Assembly (NCBI RefSeq): GCF_013141915.1 | Contig: NZ_SROX01000007.1 | Coordinates: 248,001 to 312,000 of the forward strand | Direction: 5' to 3' | DNA length: 64,000 bases | Source of the DNA: Cupriavidus necator | GTDB taxonomy: Bacteria > Pseudomonadota > Gammaproteobacteria > Burkholderiales > Burkholderiaceae | Shown here: positions 29,154 through 40,451 of the stretch, in pieces | Layout: each line of letters starts with the position of its first letter | How positions within the stretch are numbered: the stretch's first letter is position 1 | Position numbers and translations under genes: made by a program | Notes under the pieces: generated by a model | The model's database searches: none | The model's input: only the letters and a program-made list of their open reading frames with translations | What the model was told of the DNA's origin: nothing

Positions 29154-29609
29154 TCAGCTGCGCAGGTTGTCCACCTGCGCGCGGGCGCCATCGCGGCGCG
29201 CGGCGTGGGCCATCTCGTTGCTGACCACGGCCTGGCCGATCGGCGCCAGGGCGATGCCGGCCAGCTTCAGGTGCTGGATCGCAAACGGGATGCCGATGAT
29301 GGTCACGAAGTTGGCGATCGCCGCCATCACGTGGCCGATGGCCAGCCATACGCCAGCAAAGACAAACCACAGCACATTGCCCACCAGCCCCAGCGCACCG
29401 GTGCCGACATCGTCGCGCCCCGTCAGTTCGCGCCGGCTGATGGCCTGCTTGCCGAACGGGAAGAAGGTGAAGCTGCCGATCACGAAGCAGGCCTTGCCCC
29501 AGGGAATCCCGATAATCGAGATAAAGGCCAGCAGCCCTGCCAGCCACCAGGCCAGGCCCATCACCACGCCACCCAGGATGAACCAGAGGAAGTTGCCGAT
29601 TGCGCGCAT
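29154..29609 (-). CDS. YccF-domain membrane protein
   Basis: A 151-residue inner-membrane protein with two YccF repeats: GNFLWFILGGVVMGLAWWLAGL...ITIIGIPWG-like first half (FISIIGIPWGKACF) and the second GNVLWFVFAGVWLAIGH...VTIIGIPFAIQHLKL. ATG 29609 begins the first repeat; upstream in-frame sequence is non-coding and contains an origin-type repeat. Function unknown. It is convergent with the MarR gene with five bases between stops. Confidence 0.88.
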   Translation of the reverse strand: MRAIGNFLWFILGGVVMGLAWWLAGLLAFISIIGIPWGKACFVIGSFTFFPFGKQAISRRELTGRDDVGTGALGLVGNVLWFVFAGVWLAIGHVMAAIANFVTIIGIPFAIQHLKLAGIALAPIGQAVVSNEMAHAARRDGARAQVDNLRS

Positions 29610-29695
29610 GCCGTTGTGTCGGGAGTGAGGATGAGAACACCCATGATACGCAATGGCGCTGTGCCGGCATGGCGGCGAGCGGGCGCGGCGGCAAA

Positions 29696-29712
29696 GCGTA
29701 CCCGTTTCTGCG
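29696..29712 (-). repeat. Outlying origin-type 17-bp repeat
   Basis: GCGTACCCGTTTCTGCG: a perfect consensus copy in reverse orientation, intergenic upstream of yccF. Confidence 0.85.
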
Positions 29713-29830
29713 TGCTTCGGCGGAAGCTGCGGAACCACGCGGCGGGGCCTTAAGGAAACGCGATAACGCCCTATTTCATGGCACATCACGCGCCGGCGGG
29801 CTCACCGCGCCATCGGCTGGCGCAGGCAAA

Positions 29831-29847
29831 GCGTACCCGTTTCTGCG
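29831..29847 (-). repeat. Outlying origin-type 17-bp repeat
   Basis: GCGTACCCGTTTCTGCG: a perfect consensus copy, reverse orientation, 135 bases from the previous copy and sharing its flanks. Confidence 0.85.
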
Positions 29848-30043
29848 TGCCCACTGCACGCGCTGCCACGGCGTACGCTGTCGCCTTCGGCAAGTCTGGG
29901 CCGCGCCAAATCTGCAGCTTGCATCAGCGGCTGCTTTCATTCATGGCGGCGCCGGCATTGCGCAAGGCGGGAGACGAGCTCCATTGGCGCTCCGCCCTCG
30001 GTCAGCCGCGGCAAGAGCACGCCGCAATGTTCGCAGGCTTCGG

Positions 30044-31369
30044 TTAACCCGGAAACACCACCCTGACCCGCAGCCCCGGCGCCGCATCCTCGAGCAGCAC
30101 CCGCGCGCCATGCGACTGCGCGATCTCGGCGACGATGGCGAGGCCCAGCCCGCTGCCCCCGGTCGGGGCATCGGCCACGCGATAGAACCGGTCGAACACG
30201 CGCGCGCGTTCTTCCGCGGGGATCCCGGGGCCGTTGTCGCTGACCACCAGCTCCACGCCGCGCCCGTCGGCGCTGCGCCGCACCGCCACGTCGATGCGCC
30301 CGCCGGCGGGGATGTAAGCGAGCGCGTTATCCAGCAGGTTGGTCAGCAGGATGCGCAACGCATCCGCATCGCCGCGCACTACGGCGGGTGCGGCGACGGC
30401 GCTGCCGTCCAGCCCCAGATCGATATCGCGATCGAGCGCGGCCTGCGCCAGGTCGGCAACCACGCTTGCGGCCAGTTGATGCAGTTCCACCGGTTCGTGC
30501 GGCGGCACGGCTGCGCCCGGTTCCTGGCGGGCCAGCGTCAGCAGCTGGGTGACCAGGTGGGTCAGTCGCTCCAGTCCCTGGCGCAGCTTGCCGATCGCTT
30601 GGTCGCGCGCGGCGCCGTCGTCGGCGCGCTCGACCAGCTGTGCCTGCAGCTGCAGTGCCGTCAGCGGCGTGCGCAGCGCGTGCGCAGCGTCGGCGACGAA
30701 GGCGCGCTGGGTGTCGATGGCGTGCGAGAGCCGCTCCAGCAGCTGGTTCAGTGCAGCGCTCAGCGGCGCGATCTCGTCGGGCATCGGGCGCACGGCCAGC
30801 GGCGCCAGCGTGTTGGCGTCGCGCGCGCGCACCTCGGTGGCAATCTCGCGCAGCGGGCGCAGGCCGCGGCCCACCGCCATCCACACCAGCCAGCCCAGCA
30901 GCGGCAGCAACAGCAGCAGCGGCGCCACGGTGCGCAGCGCCATGCGCGCGGCCAGTGTGCGGCGCGCGCTCATCGGCTGCGCGATCTGCACCACGGTGGG
31001 CCCCAGCTGCATGCTGTACAGCCGCCATTCGCCCTGCTGCGTGGTCACATTGGAGAAACCGAGCTCGGCGCGCGCGGGCAGCGCGGGGTGCGAGTGCGAC
31101 AAGTACAGGCTGCGCCCGGAGCCGTCCCAGATATGGATGACCACGTCCTCGTCGGCATGCGCGAGATCGCCGGGCGCGCCGATGAAGGGCGGCGCCACCG
31201 GGTCGGCGAACTGGCTCGGCAGCGCCGCGGCCATCTGCTTCATCTGGTAGTCGAACAGCGCATTGGCCTCCTGCCGCGCCTGCCCGTAAATGAGGCCGGT
31301 GGCGATGGCGATGCCGGCCAGCAGGCCAGCCGCCAGCCACCACAGCAGCGTTCGCTGGATCGAGCGCAT
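30044..31369 (-). CDS. Sensor histidine kinase (QseC/TctE type)
   Basis: A 441-residue membrane kinase with two transmembrane segments: LLWWLAAGLLAGIAIATGLIY near the start, and APLLLLLPLLGWLVWMAVG after a periplasmic domain of about 135 residues. Then come HAMP, the phosphoacceptor helix AFVADAAHALRTPLTAL (His near 225) and the ATPase with NLLDNALAY, DNGPGIP and GGSGLGLAI. ATG 31369 overlaps the response regulator stop by one base, so the pair is translationally coupled. The operon continues from glk/pgl/zwf, suggesting a signal linked to sugar or organic-acid supply. The ligand is unknown. Confidence 0.93.
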   Translation of the reverse strand: MRSIQRTLLWWLAAGLLAGIAIATGLIYGQARQEANALFDYQMKQMAAALPSQFADPVAPPFIGAPGDLAHADEDVVIHIWDGSGRSLYLSHSHPALPARAELGFSNVTTQQGEWRLYSMQLGPTVVQIAQPMSARRTLAARMALRTVAPLLLLLPLLGWLVWMAVGRGLRPLREIATEVRARDANTLAPLAVRPMPDEIAPLSAALNQLLERLSHAIDTQRAFVADAAHALRTPLTALQLQAQLVERADDGAARDQAIGKLRQGLERLTHLVTQLLTLARQEPGAAVPPHEPVELHQLAASVVADLAQAALDRDIDLGLDGSAVAAPAVVRGDADALRILLTNLLDNALAYIPAGGRIDVAVRRSADGRGVELVVSDNGPGIPAEERARVFDRFYRVADAPTGGSGLGLAIVAEIAQSHGARVLLEDAAPGLRVRVVFPG

Positions 31370-32082
31370 CAGGCGTCCTCCCCGTCGCCAGCCGCGGCCG
31401 TTTCGCTGTCGAGGCGCGGCACCACATAGCCTACGCCGCGGATATTGCGAATCAGCGCCGCGCCGAACTTCTTGCGCAGCGCGTGAATATAGACCTCGAC
31501 CGTATTGCTGCCGACTTCGTCGTCCCAGCCGTACAGCCGCTCCTGCAACTGCGCCACCGACCACACCTTGCCGGGGCGCGCCATCAGCGCGGACAGCAGC
31601 GCAAACTCGCGCGCCGACAGCCGCACCGGTTCGCCGCGGCAGGTCGCTTCGCGCGTGGCGGGATTGAGCACGATGTCGCCGTAGCTGACCAGCGGTTCGG
31701 CGCGCCCGGCGGCGCGGCGTACCAGCGCGTGCATGCGCGCGGCCAGTTCCTGCAGGTCGAACGGCTTGACCAGGTAATCATCGGCGCCGGCATTGAGCCC
31801 GGCGACACGGTCGGCGACGGCGTCGCGCGCGGTCAGGATCAGCACCGGGGTGGGCACGCCGCGCGCACGCAGCGCGCGCAGCACCTCCAGGCCGGGGCGG
31901 CGCGGCAGCCCCAGGTCGAGCAGGATCAGGTCGTAGCAAGCCTGGTGGTCCTGCACCGTGGTGGCCGCGGCCAGGCCCGCATCGCCGTCACGCACCCAAT
32001 CGACGGCAAAGCCTTCCTGGCGCAGCGCCAGCTTGACGCTCTCGCCGATCATGGCGTCGTCTTCGACCAGCAGCACGCGCAT
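31369..32082 (-). CDS. OmpR-family response regulator
   Basis: A 237-residue two-domain regulator. The receiver has acidic pocket Asp8/Asp9, phosphoacceptor Asp56 (LILLDLGLP) and Lys106 (LVKPF). The C-terminal winged helix reads LSAREFALLSALMARPGKVWSVAQLQERLYGWDDEVGSNTVEVYIHALRKKFG, matching the QseB/TctD group. It starts two bases after the glk stop and overlaps the kinase gene by one base. It pairs with the kinase and may control the sugar catabolic genes of this operon. Confidence 0.94.
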   Translation of the reverse strand: MRVLLVEDDAMIGESVKLALRQEGFAVDWVRDGDAGLAAATTVQDHQACYDLILLDLGLPRRPGLEVLRALRARGVPTPVLILTARDAVADRVAGLNAGADDYLVKPFDLQELAARMHALVRRAAGRAEPLVSYGDIVLNPATREATCRGEPVRLSAREFALLSALMARPGKVWSVAQLQERLYGWDDEVGSNTVEVYIHALRKKFGAALIRNIRGVGYVVPRLDSETAAAGDGEDA

Positions 32083-32084
32083 GG

Positions 32085-33098
32085 CTAGCCGTTCCCGCCC
32101 GTGCCGCCGAGGCGCTCGGCCAGCGCTTGCGCCAGCCCGGGCAGCGCCGGATGGCTGGCGGTGATGACATGGACCGGCACCGCCTCGAGCCAGCCGCGCA
32201 TGCGGCCCTTGGCGACAAAGCGCTCGGCGAACACCGAGGCCTGCAGCGCCGGCACGAAGCGCGGCAGGATGCCGCCGCCCAGATAGACGCCGCCACGCGC
32301 GCCGATGACCAGCGCGACATCGGCCGCCACCGAGCCGAGCAGGCCGAAGAACACGGCCATGGCGCGCTGGCACAGCGGGTCGTGGTGTTCGAAGGCGCCG
32401 GCGGTGACCTGCGCCGGCTGCAGCGGCGCGAGCAAAAGCGTACCTGTTTCTGCGGCCAGCGCGGCATGGATATGCGACAGGCCGCTGCCGCTCAGGAGCC
32501 GCTCGGCCGAGACCCGGCCCACGTTGCGATGGGCCGCGCGCCAGGCGATCCATTCGTCGTCAGTCTCCGGCATCAGCTCGATATGGCCGCCTTCGCCGGC
32601 CAGCGCCACGGCCTGCCCGCCCGGCGCCGGCACCAGCCCCGAGACGCCCAGGCCGGTGCCGGGCCCGACCAGCGCCAGCGGCGCCGTGCGTACGGCGGTG
32701 CCGGCGCGCACCTGCGCCAGGCCGTTGGCGGGCAGGTGCGGCAGGGCCAGCGCCAGCGCGGTGAAGTCGTTGATGGCCACCAGCGTCTGCAGCCCCAGCG
32801 CGCGCCGCATGCCGTCGATCGAGAAGGTCCAGTTGTGGTTGGTCAGCCGGACCTGGTCGCCGGTTACCGGATTGGCCAGGCCGATTGCCGCATGGTGCGG
32901 CGCGGGCTGGCCGGAGCCGGCCAGGCCGTCGAGGTACTGGCGCAGCGCGGCCTCGAGCGACGGGAAATCGGTCACCTTCAAGGCCGTCACCGGCCCGATC
33001 CGACCTGGCGCGGTTTCCAGTGCGAAGCGCACGTTGGTGCCGCCGACATCGCCAAGCAGGCGCGGAAAGTCAGCGGAGAAGGATGCGGTAGTGGCCAT
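32085..33098 (-). CDS. glk: Glucokinase
   Basis: Phosphorylates glucose with ATP to glucose-6-phosphate, feeding the Entner-Doudoroff pathway. The 337-residue protein has the phosphate-binding loop LLGDVGGTNVRFAL (14-27), the substrate segment AINDFTALALALP and LVGPGTGLGVSGL. It lies between pgl (36 bases upstream) and the response regulator (2 bases downstream). Its frame contains one copy of the origin-type repeat (32438-32454), which encodes AETGT; this is the only outlying copy found inside a gene. Confidence 0.94.
   Translation of the reverse strand: MATTASFSADFPRLLGDVGGTNVRFALETAPGRIGPVTALKVTDFPSLEAALRQYLDGLAGSGQPAPHHAAIGLANPVTGDQVRLTNHNWTFSIDGMRRALGLQTLVAINDFTALALALPHLPANGLAQVRAGTAVRTAPLALVGPGTGLGVSGLVPAPGGQAVALAGEGGHIELMPETDDEWIAWRAAHRNVGRVSAERLLSGSGLSHIHAALAAETGTLLLAPLQPAQVTAGAFEHHDPLCQRAMAVFFGLLGSVAADVALVIGARGGVYLGGGILPRFVPALQASVFAERFVAKGRMRGWLEAVPVHVITASHPALPGLAQALAERLGGTGGNG
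32438..32454 (-). repeat. Origin-type repeat inside glk
   Basis: GCGTACCTGTTTCTGCG, one mismatch to the consensus, embedded in the glk coding sequence. Confidence 0.7.
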
Positions 33099-33133
33099 GG
33101 CGTTGGGGTTCGATCCGCTTGAAGTTGGGGCGG

Positions 33134-33814
<681 letters not shown>

Positions 33815-33849
33815 GGCAGCTTCCTTTGCTAGGGTGCGAGCCCATCGGC

Positions 33850-35307
<1,458 letters not shown>

Positions 35308-35425
35308 GCTCACCCTGGGGCTCCTTGTCGATTGTTGCTGCGGGGGGCAGCATTGGGCCATCGATGGCCATGTTGGGGCCAGTTTACGTGACTCATCCAG
35401 CGTTGGCGAGAATGCGCGCCCAGAA

Positions 35426-35442
35426 GCGTACCCATTTCTGCG
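35426..35442 (-). repeat. Outlying origin-type repeat between zwf and edd
   Basis: GCGTACCCATTTCTGCG, one mismatch to the consensus, in the divergent zwf/edd promoter region about 70 bases before the edd start. Confidence 0.8.
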
Positions 35443-35512
35443 TGCCGGCGCGCGTGGCGTGCAGCACCCGGCAAAGTGCGCTAGGCTGAAAGCTCCCCCG
35501 CAGGAGAACCCC

Positions 35513-37393
35513 ATGCCACGTCATCCAGTGCTCGAGCGGGTCACCGCCCGCATCGTCTCCCGCAGCACCGCCTCGCGCCAGGCGTATCTTGACCGCACCC
35601 GCGCCATGGCCGGGCACAAGGTCGAACGCGCGCAGCTTTCCTGTACCAACCTGGCGCACGCAGTGGCCGCCATGCCGGACGCCGCCAAGATCCGGCTGAA
35701 GGCCGACGAGCGGCCCAACCTGGCGATCGTCTCCGCCTACAACGACATGCTGTCCGCGCACCAGCCGCTGGCGGCGTTCCCGCAATGGCTCAAGGAAGCC
35801 GCGCTCGAGGCCGGCGGCACTGCGCAGTTTGCCGGCGGCACGCCGGCGATGTGCGACGGCGTCACGCAGGGCCAGGACGGCATGGACCTGTCGCTGTTCT
35901 CGCGCGACGTGATCGCGCTGGCCGCTGCGGTAGCGCTGTCGCACCAGATGTTCGATGCCGCGCTGTATCTGGGCGTGTGCGACAAGATCGTGCCGGGCCT
36001 GGTGATGGGCGCGCTGTCCTTCGGCCACCTGCCCGCGATATTCGTGCCCGGCGGGCCGATGACCACTGGCATCAGCAACGACGAGAAGGCGCACACGCGG
36101 CAGCTCTACGCCCAAGGCAAGATCGGCCGCAAGGAGCTGCTCGAGGCCGAGACCCGCTCCTACCACGGGCCGGGCACCTGCACCTTCTACGGCACCGCCA
36201 ATTCCAACCAGATGCTGATGGAAATGATGGGCCTGCACCTGCCGGGCACGGCCTTTGTCAATCCCAACACGCCGCTGCGCGAAGCGCTGACGCGCGAGGC
36301 CGCGCGCCAGGCGCTGAAGCTGGTGCATGGGGGCGAGCGCTATACGCCGGTGGCCGAGGTGCTGGACGAACGCGCCTTCGTCAACGGCATCGTCGGGCTG
36401 CTGGCAACCGGCGGCTCCACCAACCATACCCTGCACCTGATCGCGATGGCGCGCGTGGCCGGCATCGTGCTCACCTGGGACGACTTCGACGAGCTCTCGG
36501 CAGTGGTGCCGCTGCTGGCGCGCGTGTATCCCAACGGCAAGGCCGACGTGAACCAGTTCCAGGCCGCCGGCGGGCTGGCGGTGGTGATCCGCGGGCTGCT
36601 GGCGCTCGGGCTGGTGCACGACGACGTGACCACCATCGTCGGCCGCGGATTGCAGGACTACACGCGCGAGCCCGTGCTGCGCGATGGCAAGCTGACCTGG
36701 ATCGATGGCCCGGCCGCGCCGCTCGATGACAGCATCGTGCGCGGCGCCGACGCGCCCTTTGCCCCCGACGGCGGCATCAAGCTGCTGGATGGCAGGATCG
36801 GCCGCGCGGTGATCAAGACCTCCGCGGTAAAGCCGGAGCATCAGGTGGTGCAGGCGCCGGCGATTGTGTTCGAGCATCAGGACGATGTGCTGCACGCCTT
36901 CAAGCGCGGCGAGCTGGAGCGCGACTTCGTCGCGGTGCTGCCGTGGCAGGGCCCGGCGTCGTGCGGTATGCCGGAGCTGCACAAGCTCACGCCCACGCTG
37001 ACGGTGCTGCAGGACCGCGGCTTCAACGTGGCGCTGGTGACCGATGGCCGCATGTCGGGTGCATCGGGCAAGGTTCCGGCCGCCATCCACGTTTGCCCGG
37101 AAGCGCTGCGCGGCGGCGCGATCGCGCGCGTGCGCACCGGCGACATGATGCGCGTGGACGCGCCCGCGGGCATCCTCGACGTGCTGGTGCCCGAAGACGA
37201 ATGGCAAGCGCGCGCGCCGGCCCGTCCGGACTTGAGCGCCAATCGACACGGCGTCGGCCGCGACCTCTTCGCGACCTTCCGCTGCCATGTCAGCACGGCC
37301 GAAAACGGTGCCTGCACGCTCTTCTCGGAGGAAGGCGAGGCCGAGGCAGAGCCCAGCCGCCGCGCCGCCTCCACCGCGCCAGCAGGGGGCTAG
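35513..37393 (+). CDS. edd: Phosphogluconate dehydratase
   Basis: Dehydrates 6-phosphogluconate to KDPG with an iron-sulfur cluster. The 626-residue protein has the IlvD/Edd signatures: [30 protein letters not shown] (cluster Cys), [25 protein letters not shown] (cluster Cys) and [21 protein letters not shown] 35513 is preceded by AGGAGA. It is divergent from zwf and overlaps the convergent mscS gene by four bases. The C-terminal tail beyond TLFSEE is Glu/Ala-rich. Confidence 0.95.
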   Translation: MPRHPVLERVTARIVSRSTASRQAYLDRTRAMAGHKVERAQLSCTNLAHAVAAMPDAAKIRLKADERPNLAIVSAYNDMLSAHQPLAAFPQWLKEAALEAGGTAQFAGGTPAMCDGVTQGQDGMDLSLFSRDVIALAAAVALSHQMFDAALYLGVCDKIVPGLVMGALSFGHLPAIFVPGGPMTTGISNDEKAHTRQLYAQGKIGRKELLEAETRSYHGPGTCTFYGTANSNQMLMEMMGLHLPGTAFVNPNTPLREALTREAARQALKLVHGGERYTPVAEVLDERAFVNGIVGLLATGGSTNHTLHLIAMARVAGIVLTWDDFDELSAVVPLLARVYPNGKADVNQFQAAGGLAVVIRGLLALGLVHDDVTTIVGRGLQDYTREPVLRDGKLTWIDGPAAPLDDSIVRGADAPFAPDGGIKLLDGRIGRAVIKTSAVKPEHQVVQAPAIVFEHQDDVLHAFKRGELERDFVAVLPWQGPASCGMPELHKLTPTLTVLQDRGFNVALVTDGRMSGASGKVPAAIHVCPEALRGGAIARVRTGDMMRVDAPAGILDVLVPEDEWQARAPARPDLSANRHGVGRDLFATFRCHVSTAENGACTLFSEEGEAEAEPSRRAASTAPAGG

Positions 37394-38334
37394 CCCGGTT
37401 GCCGCGCCGGCTGGCGCGGCGGCTGCGCCGACAAGCCCGCCGGCCGCGGTGCGGCCGACGGCGCGCTCTCGGCCACCTTCACCCCGCCCTGCACGGACGA
37501 CGCGCCCGGCACGTGCAGTTCCTGGATCGGCACCGCCAGCTTGCTGCCGGCCTGCTCCAGCACCTGCTTGATGCGCTCATAGAACGCGAAGCGCACGTTC
37601 CAGTAGTCGTCGTTCGAGGTCCAGTAACGCACGTTCAGCGTGATGCCCTGCTGGGTGTAGTTGACCACCATGGTTTCGGGCGCGGGCTCGGCCAGCAGCC
37701 GCGGTTCGCGCTCCAGCATCGCGCGCAGCGCTTCCAGGCTGCGCGGCACATCGCTGTCGAAGGTGACCGTGGCCTCGATGTCAGCGCGCCGCGTGGCGTT
37801 CTCGCTGTAGTTGGTGATGGCGCTGCCCCACAGCTTGCCGTTGGGCACGCGCAGGCAGACGCCGTCAAAGGTGGTCAACTCGGTCATGAACAGCCCGGTC
37901 TCGCGCACGGTGCCGGCCACGCCCTGCGCGTCGATGTACTGGCCCACGCGGAACGGGCGCAGCAGCACCAGCATGATGCCGGCGGCAATGTTCTGCAGCG
38001 TCCCCTGCAGCGCCAGCCCGATGGCCAGGCCGGCAGCGCCCAGCATGGCGATGATGCTGGCGGTCTGCACGCCGAACTGCGACAGCACCAGCACGATGGT
38101 CAGCACGCGCACCATCCACTGCAGGGCATTGGCCAGCAGCGGGCGCATGGTGGCATCGACATGGGTGCGGCCCAGCGCGGCCCGCGTGGCGGTGCCGATG
38201 CGTCCCGACAGCCACCAGCCGATCATCAGGATCAGGATAGCCGCCAGGCAGTTCATGCCCTGGTTGATGGCGAACCGGACCAGGTAGGTCCAGCCCGCCT
38301 CGAGCTGGTTGGCGTCGATGAAGTTGAGATCCAT
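37390..38334 (-). CDS. Small-conductance mechanosensitive channel (MscS family)
   Basis: A 314-residue inner-membrane channel with three transmembrane helices. The pore helix region reads [44 protein letters not shown], the Gly/Ala-packed MscS TM3. It is followed by the beta domain ([23 protein letters not shown]) and a Pro/Ala-rich tail about 45 residues longer than E. coli MscS. It releases solutes during hypo-osmotic shock. It ends in a 4-base overlap with edd. Confidence 0.9.
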   Translation of the reverse strand: MDLNFIDANQLEAGWTYLVRFAINQGMNCLAAILILMIGWWLSGRIGTATRAALGRTHVDATMRPLLANALQWMVRVLTIVLVLSQFGVQTASIIAMLGAAGLAIGLALQGTLQNIAAGIMLVLLRPFRVGQYIDAQGVAGTVRETGLFMTELTTFDGVCLRVPNGKLWGSAITNYSENATRRADIEATVTFDSDVPRSLEALRAMLEREPRLLAEPAPETMVVNYTQQGITLNVRYWTSNDDYWNVRFAFYERIKQVLEQAGSKLAVPIQELHVPGASSVQGGVKVAESAPSAAPRPAGLSAQPPRQPARQPG

Positions 38335-38391
38335 GGGAGCGGCTCCGTTTGTGGTTGTTGTCAGGGTTCTGGACGGTGCTGGCCTGGCGAT

Positions 38392-38408
38392 GCGTACCCG
38401 TTTCTGCG
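38392..38408 (-). repeat. Outlying origin-type repeat
   Basis: GCGTACCCGTTTCTGCG, perfect consensus, 58 bases before the mscS start codon. Confidence 0.85.
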
Positions 38409-38823
38409 GGCACCAGCGGGCCTCGGACCGCCTTGCCCGCGCCCTTGAGCCGGGATCGCCTTTGCAGAATTGATGAATATTGGATGCACGATGTCAGACG
38501 ATCACCGACAAAGCCTGAAACGCGGCACATAGAAGGGGACAAGCGCAGCGGGAAGGGGTTCCCGCGACTTTGCTTCGGGACGGGCACGCATCGGTGCCAG
38601 TCCTTGCCCCGCAACGGCTGGCGCCGGAACGCACCAGCTAGAGGCGCCAGGGCTCCGCGCAGATGGCACGCCCGAAGGCGGCCTGGCGGATCGGCCGGCG
38701 GGATCATGGACGCAGGCGTGGCGGGATTCGGGCCGGTGGCGAAGCGGGAATGGCGCCACTTTCAGCGACGAAAGTTGGCGCGCGAAGTATTACGACACCG
38801 CCTCGGGCGTCACCTCAGGTACA

Positions 38824-38840
38824 CGCAGAAACGGGTACGT
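38824..38840 (+). repeat. Outlying origin-type repeat
   Basis: CGCAGAAACGGGTACGT, 16 of 17 bases, forward orientation, downstream of the MFS gene's stop. Confidence 0.82.
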
Positions 38841-38888
38841 TCCGGCCGCGCGCTTCGCGTCCGGCGCTGCGTAAGGCCTGCGTTCATT

Positions 38889-40136
38889 TCAGGCCGGATG
38901 TTCATGCAGCTTGTCGCGCGCCGCGAGGGCGGGGAATAACCGCATCCACACCGCAACCACCAGCAATGTGCCGACCCCGCCCAGGATCACCGCGCCCACC
39001 GGGCCAAACAGCGCGGCGGTGACCCCGGATTCAAACTCGCCCAACTGGTTGGAAGCACCGATGAACACCGAATTGACGGCGCCGACGCGCCCGCGCATGT
39101 CGTCGGGTGTATCCAGCTGGACCAGCGTGGAGCGCACCACCACGCTGATCATGTCCGATGCGCCCAGCACCACCAGCGCCGCCATCGACAGCGGCAGCCA
39201 GGTCGACACCCCGAACACCACCGTGGCCACGCCGAACACCGCCACGGCGGCGAACATGATGCGTCCGGCGCGCCGGTTCAGCGGATGGCGCGCCAGCCAC
39301 AGCGCCATCGCCAGCGCGCCGATGGCCGGGGACGAGCGCAGCAGGCCCAGTCCCCATGGCCCGGTATGCAGGATGTCGCGCGCGTAGATCGGCAGCAGCG
39401 CGGCGGCGCCGCCGAGCAGCACCGCGACCATGTCGAGCGAAATCGCGCCGAGCAGCACCGGGCGGCCGCGGATATAGGCAAAACCGGCAAAGACGGTGCG
39501 CACGCTGACCGGCGCGGTCAGCCGCTGCGCCGCCTGGCGCAGCGTGATGCCGCCCACCAGCACCGCGGCGATGGCAAACAGGCTTGCGCTTAGCGTGTAC
39601 ACCACCCCGGGTCCGGCCACATAGGCGAAGCCGCCGATGGCCGGGCCGATGATGATGGCGGTCTGCCCCGCCGAACTGGCCAGGGCCACCGCGCGCGGCA
39701 ACTGGCGCGGCGTGACCACGCTGGGCAGCAACGCCTGCAGCGTGGGGTTCTCGAACGCCCGCGTGGCGCCGATCAGCGCGACGAAGATAAAAATATGGCG
39801 GCTGTCGATCCAGCCGCTCAGGCTGGCCGCGGCCATGCCGGCGGCCAGCAGGGCCTCGATCGACTGGCAGGTGCGCACGATGCGACGCCGGTCGAAGCGG
39901 TCCGCCACATGGCCCGACATCAGGATCAGCACCACCGAGGGCAGGAACTGCACCAGCCCGACCATGCCAAGCATCAGCGGATCGCGCGTCAGGTCGTACA
40001 TTTGCCAGCCCACCGCCACGGTGAAGATCTGGTAGCCGATGGTGGTGCACAGACGGGCGAACCAATAGCGGCGAAATACGGCATCACGAAAGACGCTGTC
40101 CGGCTCGGGGGCCGGGACGATGGCAGGGGAAGACAT
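38889..40136 (-). CDS. MFS exporter (EntS-like)
   Basis: A 415-residue major facilitator with about 12 hydrophobic segments, starting FRRYWFARLCTTIGYQIFTVAVGWQMYDLT and carrying GHVADRFDRRRI (motif A-like) in the first loop. The layout resembles EntS-type siderophore exporters (DHA3 group). ATG 40136 was chosen over 40172, since the longer form only adds a Pro-rich leader. It is divergent from a TonB-dependent receptor with a Fur-like box, which fits iron traffic; the substrate is not proven. Confidence 0.83.
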   Translation of the reverse strand: MSSPAIVPAPEPDSVFRDAVFRRYWFARLCTTIGYQIFTVAVGWQMYDLTRDPLMLGMVGLVQFLPSVVLILMSGHVADRFDRRRIVRTCQSIEALLAAGMAAASLSGWIDSRHIFIFVALIGATRAFENPTLQALLPSVVTPRQLPRAVALASSAGQTAIIIGPAIGGFAYVAGPGVVYTLSASLFAIAAVLVGGITLRQAAQRLTAPVSVRTVFAGFAYIRGRPVLLGAISLDMVAVLLGGAAALLPIYARDILHTGPWGLGLLRSSPAIGALAMALWLARHPLNRRAGRIMFAAVAVFGVATVVFGVSTWLPLSMAALVVLGASDMISVVVRSTLVQLDTPDDMRGRVGAVNSVFIGASNQLGEFESGVTAALFGPVGAVILGGVGTLLVVAVWMRLFPALAARDKLHEHPA

Positions 40137-40353
40137 GGGTGCGGCGGGAACGGGAAGCGGAGGCTTGCACACGGTTTGCCATGCGCAAAGGGCAGATTCT
40201 AAAGCGTGCGCTTAATCACTGCATGCAGATGGCCACTGATGCACACGCCGGCATCGTAATGTGCAGAATGAGTCTCTAATTTTGCTTCTTTGTTGGGACA
40301 ACGATGCATAGACGCGACAAGCGCACGCGGCCGGACGTACGCGCTCTCGCCTT

Positions 40354-40376
40354 TGAGAATCACTCGCATTTATAAT
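40354..40376 (+). promoter_or_regulatory. Candidate Fur box and -10 element of the TonB-receptor gene
   Basis: TGAGAATCACTCGCATTT (40354-40371) resembles betaproteobacterial Fur boxes of the GAGAATxATTCGCATT form. It abuts TATAAT (40371-40376). Iron-bound Fur here would block transcription of the downstream receptor. Confidence 0.65.
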
Positions 40377-40451
40377 CCCCGCCCATTGGCGCGACCGACC
40401 GGAACCACGGATCCCGGCTCAACCCGGCGCGCCGCTCTCCAGGAACTCACC

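Larger units (their letters stand above)
29610..30043. other. Non-coding gap holding two origin-type repeats
   Basis: About 430 bases between two minus-strand genes. It holds two copies of the 17-bp repeat (29696 and 29831), 135 bases apart, which share longer flanks (GGCAAAGCGTACCCGTTTCT continuing to CTGCGTGC in both). No gene is supported. Confidence 0.6.
38335..38888. other. Non-coding gap with two origin-type repeats in opposite orientation
   Basis: About 550 bases without a credible gene, between mscS (whose promoter it must contain) and the end of the MFS gene. Copies of the 17-bp repeat lie near each end (38392 reverse, 38824 forward). Confidence 0.6.

Noticed and set aside
35393..37288. 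Minus-strand open frame of 631 codons
   Set aside because: Shadow of edd, with low-complexity translation.
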